This document shows, piece by piece, positions 16,488-16,806 of a DNA stretch of 16,806 bases. The notes beneath the pieces were generated by a model, which saw only the letters and a list, made by a program, of their open reading frames with translations, made no database searches and was not told the DNA's origin. Source of the DNA: JAVBJV01 sp031546815 (GTDB lineage Bacteria; Pseudomonadota; Alphaproteobacteria; Acetobacterales; Acetobacteraceae); NCBI GenBank assembly GCA_031546815.1, contig JAVBJV010000036.1, positions 1 to 16,806 of the forward strand, read 5' to 3'. Position numbers and translations under genes: made by a program. Positions within the stretch are counted from its first letter, which is position 1; the number at the start of each line of letters is the position of its first letter.

Positions 16488-16806
16488 TGAATAGCCCCTA
16501 GATTTGTAGACGCCTTCTTCCCTACTTTTGAGGCAAGGGGGCTATGATGGGGACTGGCAATTTCAACGACGATTTCAAGCGCGATGCGGTCGCGCAGATC
16601 ACCGAGCGGGGTTATCCCGTTGCGGAGGTGTCGAAGCGGCTTGGTGTAAGCCAGCATTCGCTCTGCGCCTGGAAGAAGAAGTTCTCGACGCCCTCCAGTT
16701 CGAGCGGCGATGATCAGGCTGCGGAGATCCGGCGCTTGAAGAAGGAACTGGCTCGCGTCACCGAGGAGCGCGACATCTTAAAAAAAGCCACCGCGTATTT
16801 TGCCAA
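16488..16806 (+). mobile_element. Left part of an IS3-family insertion sequence (window ends inside)
   Basis: The element is recognised by its OrfA. The left end is estimated at about 16488, where TGAATAGCCCC begins, a TGA-type terminus like IS3-family inverted repeats, 56 bases before OrfA. The right end, OrfB and target duplication are outside the window, so the boundary is provisional. It sits about 120 bases downstream of tRNA-Thr. Confidence 0.75.
16544..16806 (+). CDS. IS3-family transposase OrfA (partial, runs off the window)
   Basis: At least 87 residues are visible. FNDDFKRDAVAQITERGYPV (7-26) and the helix-turn-helix about 25-45 (EVSKRLGVSQHSLCAWKKK) are typical of OrfA DNA-binding domains; a leucine-zipper-like coiled coil follows (EIRRLKKELARVTEERDILK, 61-80) and then KATAYFA. 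A run of seven A and one G at 16780-16787 near the end fits the A6G slippery sequence used for -1 frameshifting to OrfB in this family. AAGGGGG at 16535-16541 is a strong ribosome-binding site. Two adjacent ATGs (16544, 16547) are possible starts. Whether the element is intact cannot be told. Confidence 0.9.
   Translation, partial: MMGTGNFNDDFKRDAVAQITERGYPVAEVSKRLGVSQHSLCAWKKKFSTPSSSSGDDQAAEIRRLKKELARVTEERDILKKATAYFA

Overview
This is a chromosomal segment of a high-GC Gram-negative bacterium, most likely an alphaproteobacterium. The evidence is the secA / parvulin PPIase / argJ / mutT cluster, the short SpeD with separate SpeE, a mutT fused behind a GNAT domain, a C-terminal SecB-type zinc motif in SecA, a signal peptide plus autotransporter barrel (outer membrane), and protein sequences that look alphaproteobacterial throughout. 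A Rhodospirillales-like genus is a guess; the sequence alone does not fix it.

Layout. (1) 172-1585: speD and speE, the two enzymes that make spermidine from putrescine and decarboxylated SAM, with a perfect 9-bp hairpin between them. (2) 1596-3754: divergent genes for an FAD-dependent L-2-hydroxyglutarate dehydrogenase-like oxidoreductase (minus) and a zinc-free quinone-oxidoreductase-type MDR protein (plus), around a short divergent promoter region carrying a 12-bp palindrome. (3) 3755-7508: a strikingly AT-rich intergenic stretch with a consensus -10 box, a 1114-residue type Va autotransporter, and a strong intrinsic terminator. This block looks like an accessory module set into the housekeeping context. 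(4) 7506-10725 (minus): parvulin-type periplasmic PPIase, then a terminator-like hairpin, then argJ, then a GNAT-MutT fusion whose start overlaps the end of argJ. (5) 10974-14152 (plus): secA and a small GNAT acetyltransferase. (6) 14149-16171 (minus): a 55-residue small basic protein, dcd, mscL and an HNH endonuclease. (7) 16293 to the end: tRNA-Thr(GGT), its terminator, and the left end of an IS3-family element whose OrfA runs off the window.

How it fits together. Most genes are housekeeping: polyamine synthesis, arginine synthesis, protein export and folding, nucleotide sanitation (MutT, Dcd) and osmotic safety (MscL). The secA/PPIase divergence places protein translocation beside periplasmic folding, which are linked in the biogenesis of proteins such as the autotransporter, although nothing here shows direct co-regulation. 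The accessory parts are the autotransporter with its AT-rich upstream region, and the IS3 element beside tRNA-Thr.

I found no CRISPR array, toxin-antitoxin pair, phage module or obviously new multi-gene system. The most noteworthy items are the autotransporter module, the 55-aa gene next to dcd, the GNAT-MutT fusion, the A-C mismatch in the tRNA-Thr T stem, and several strong intergenic hairpins.
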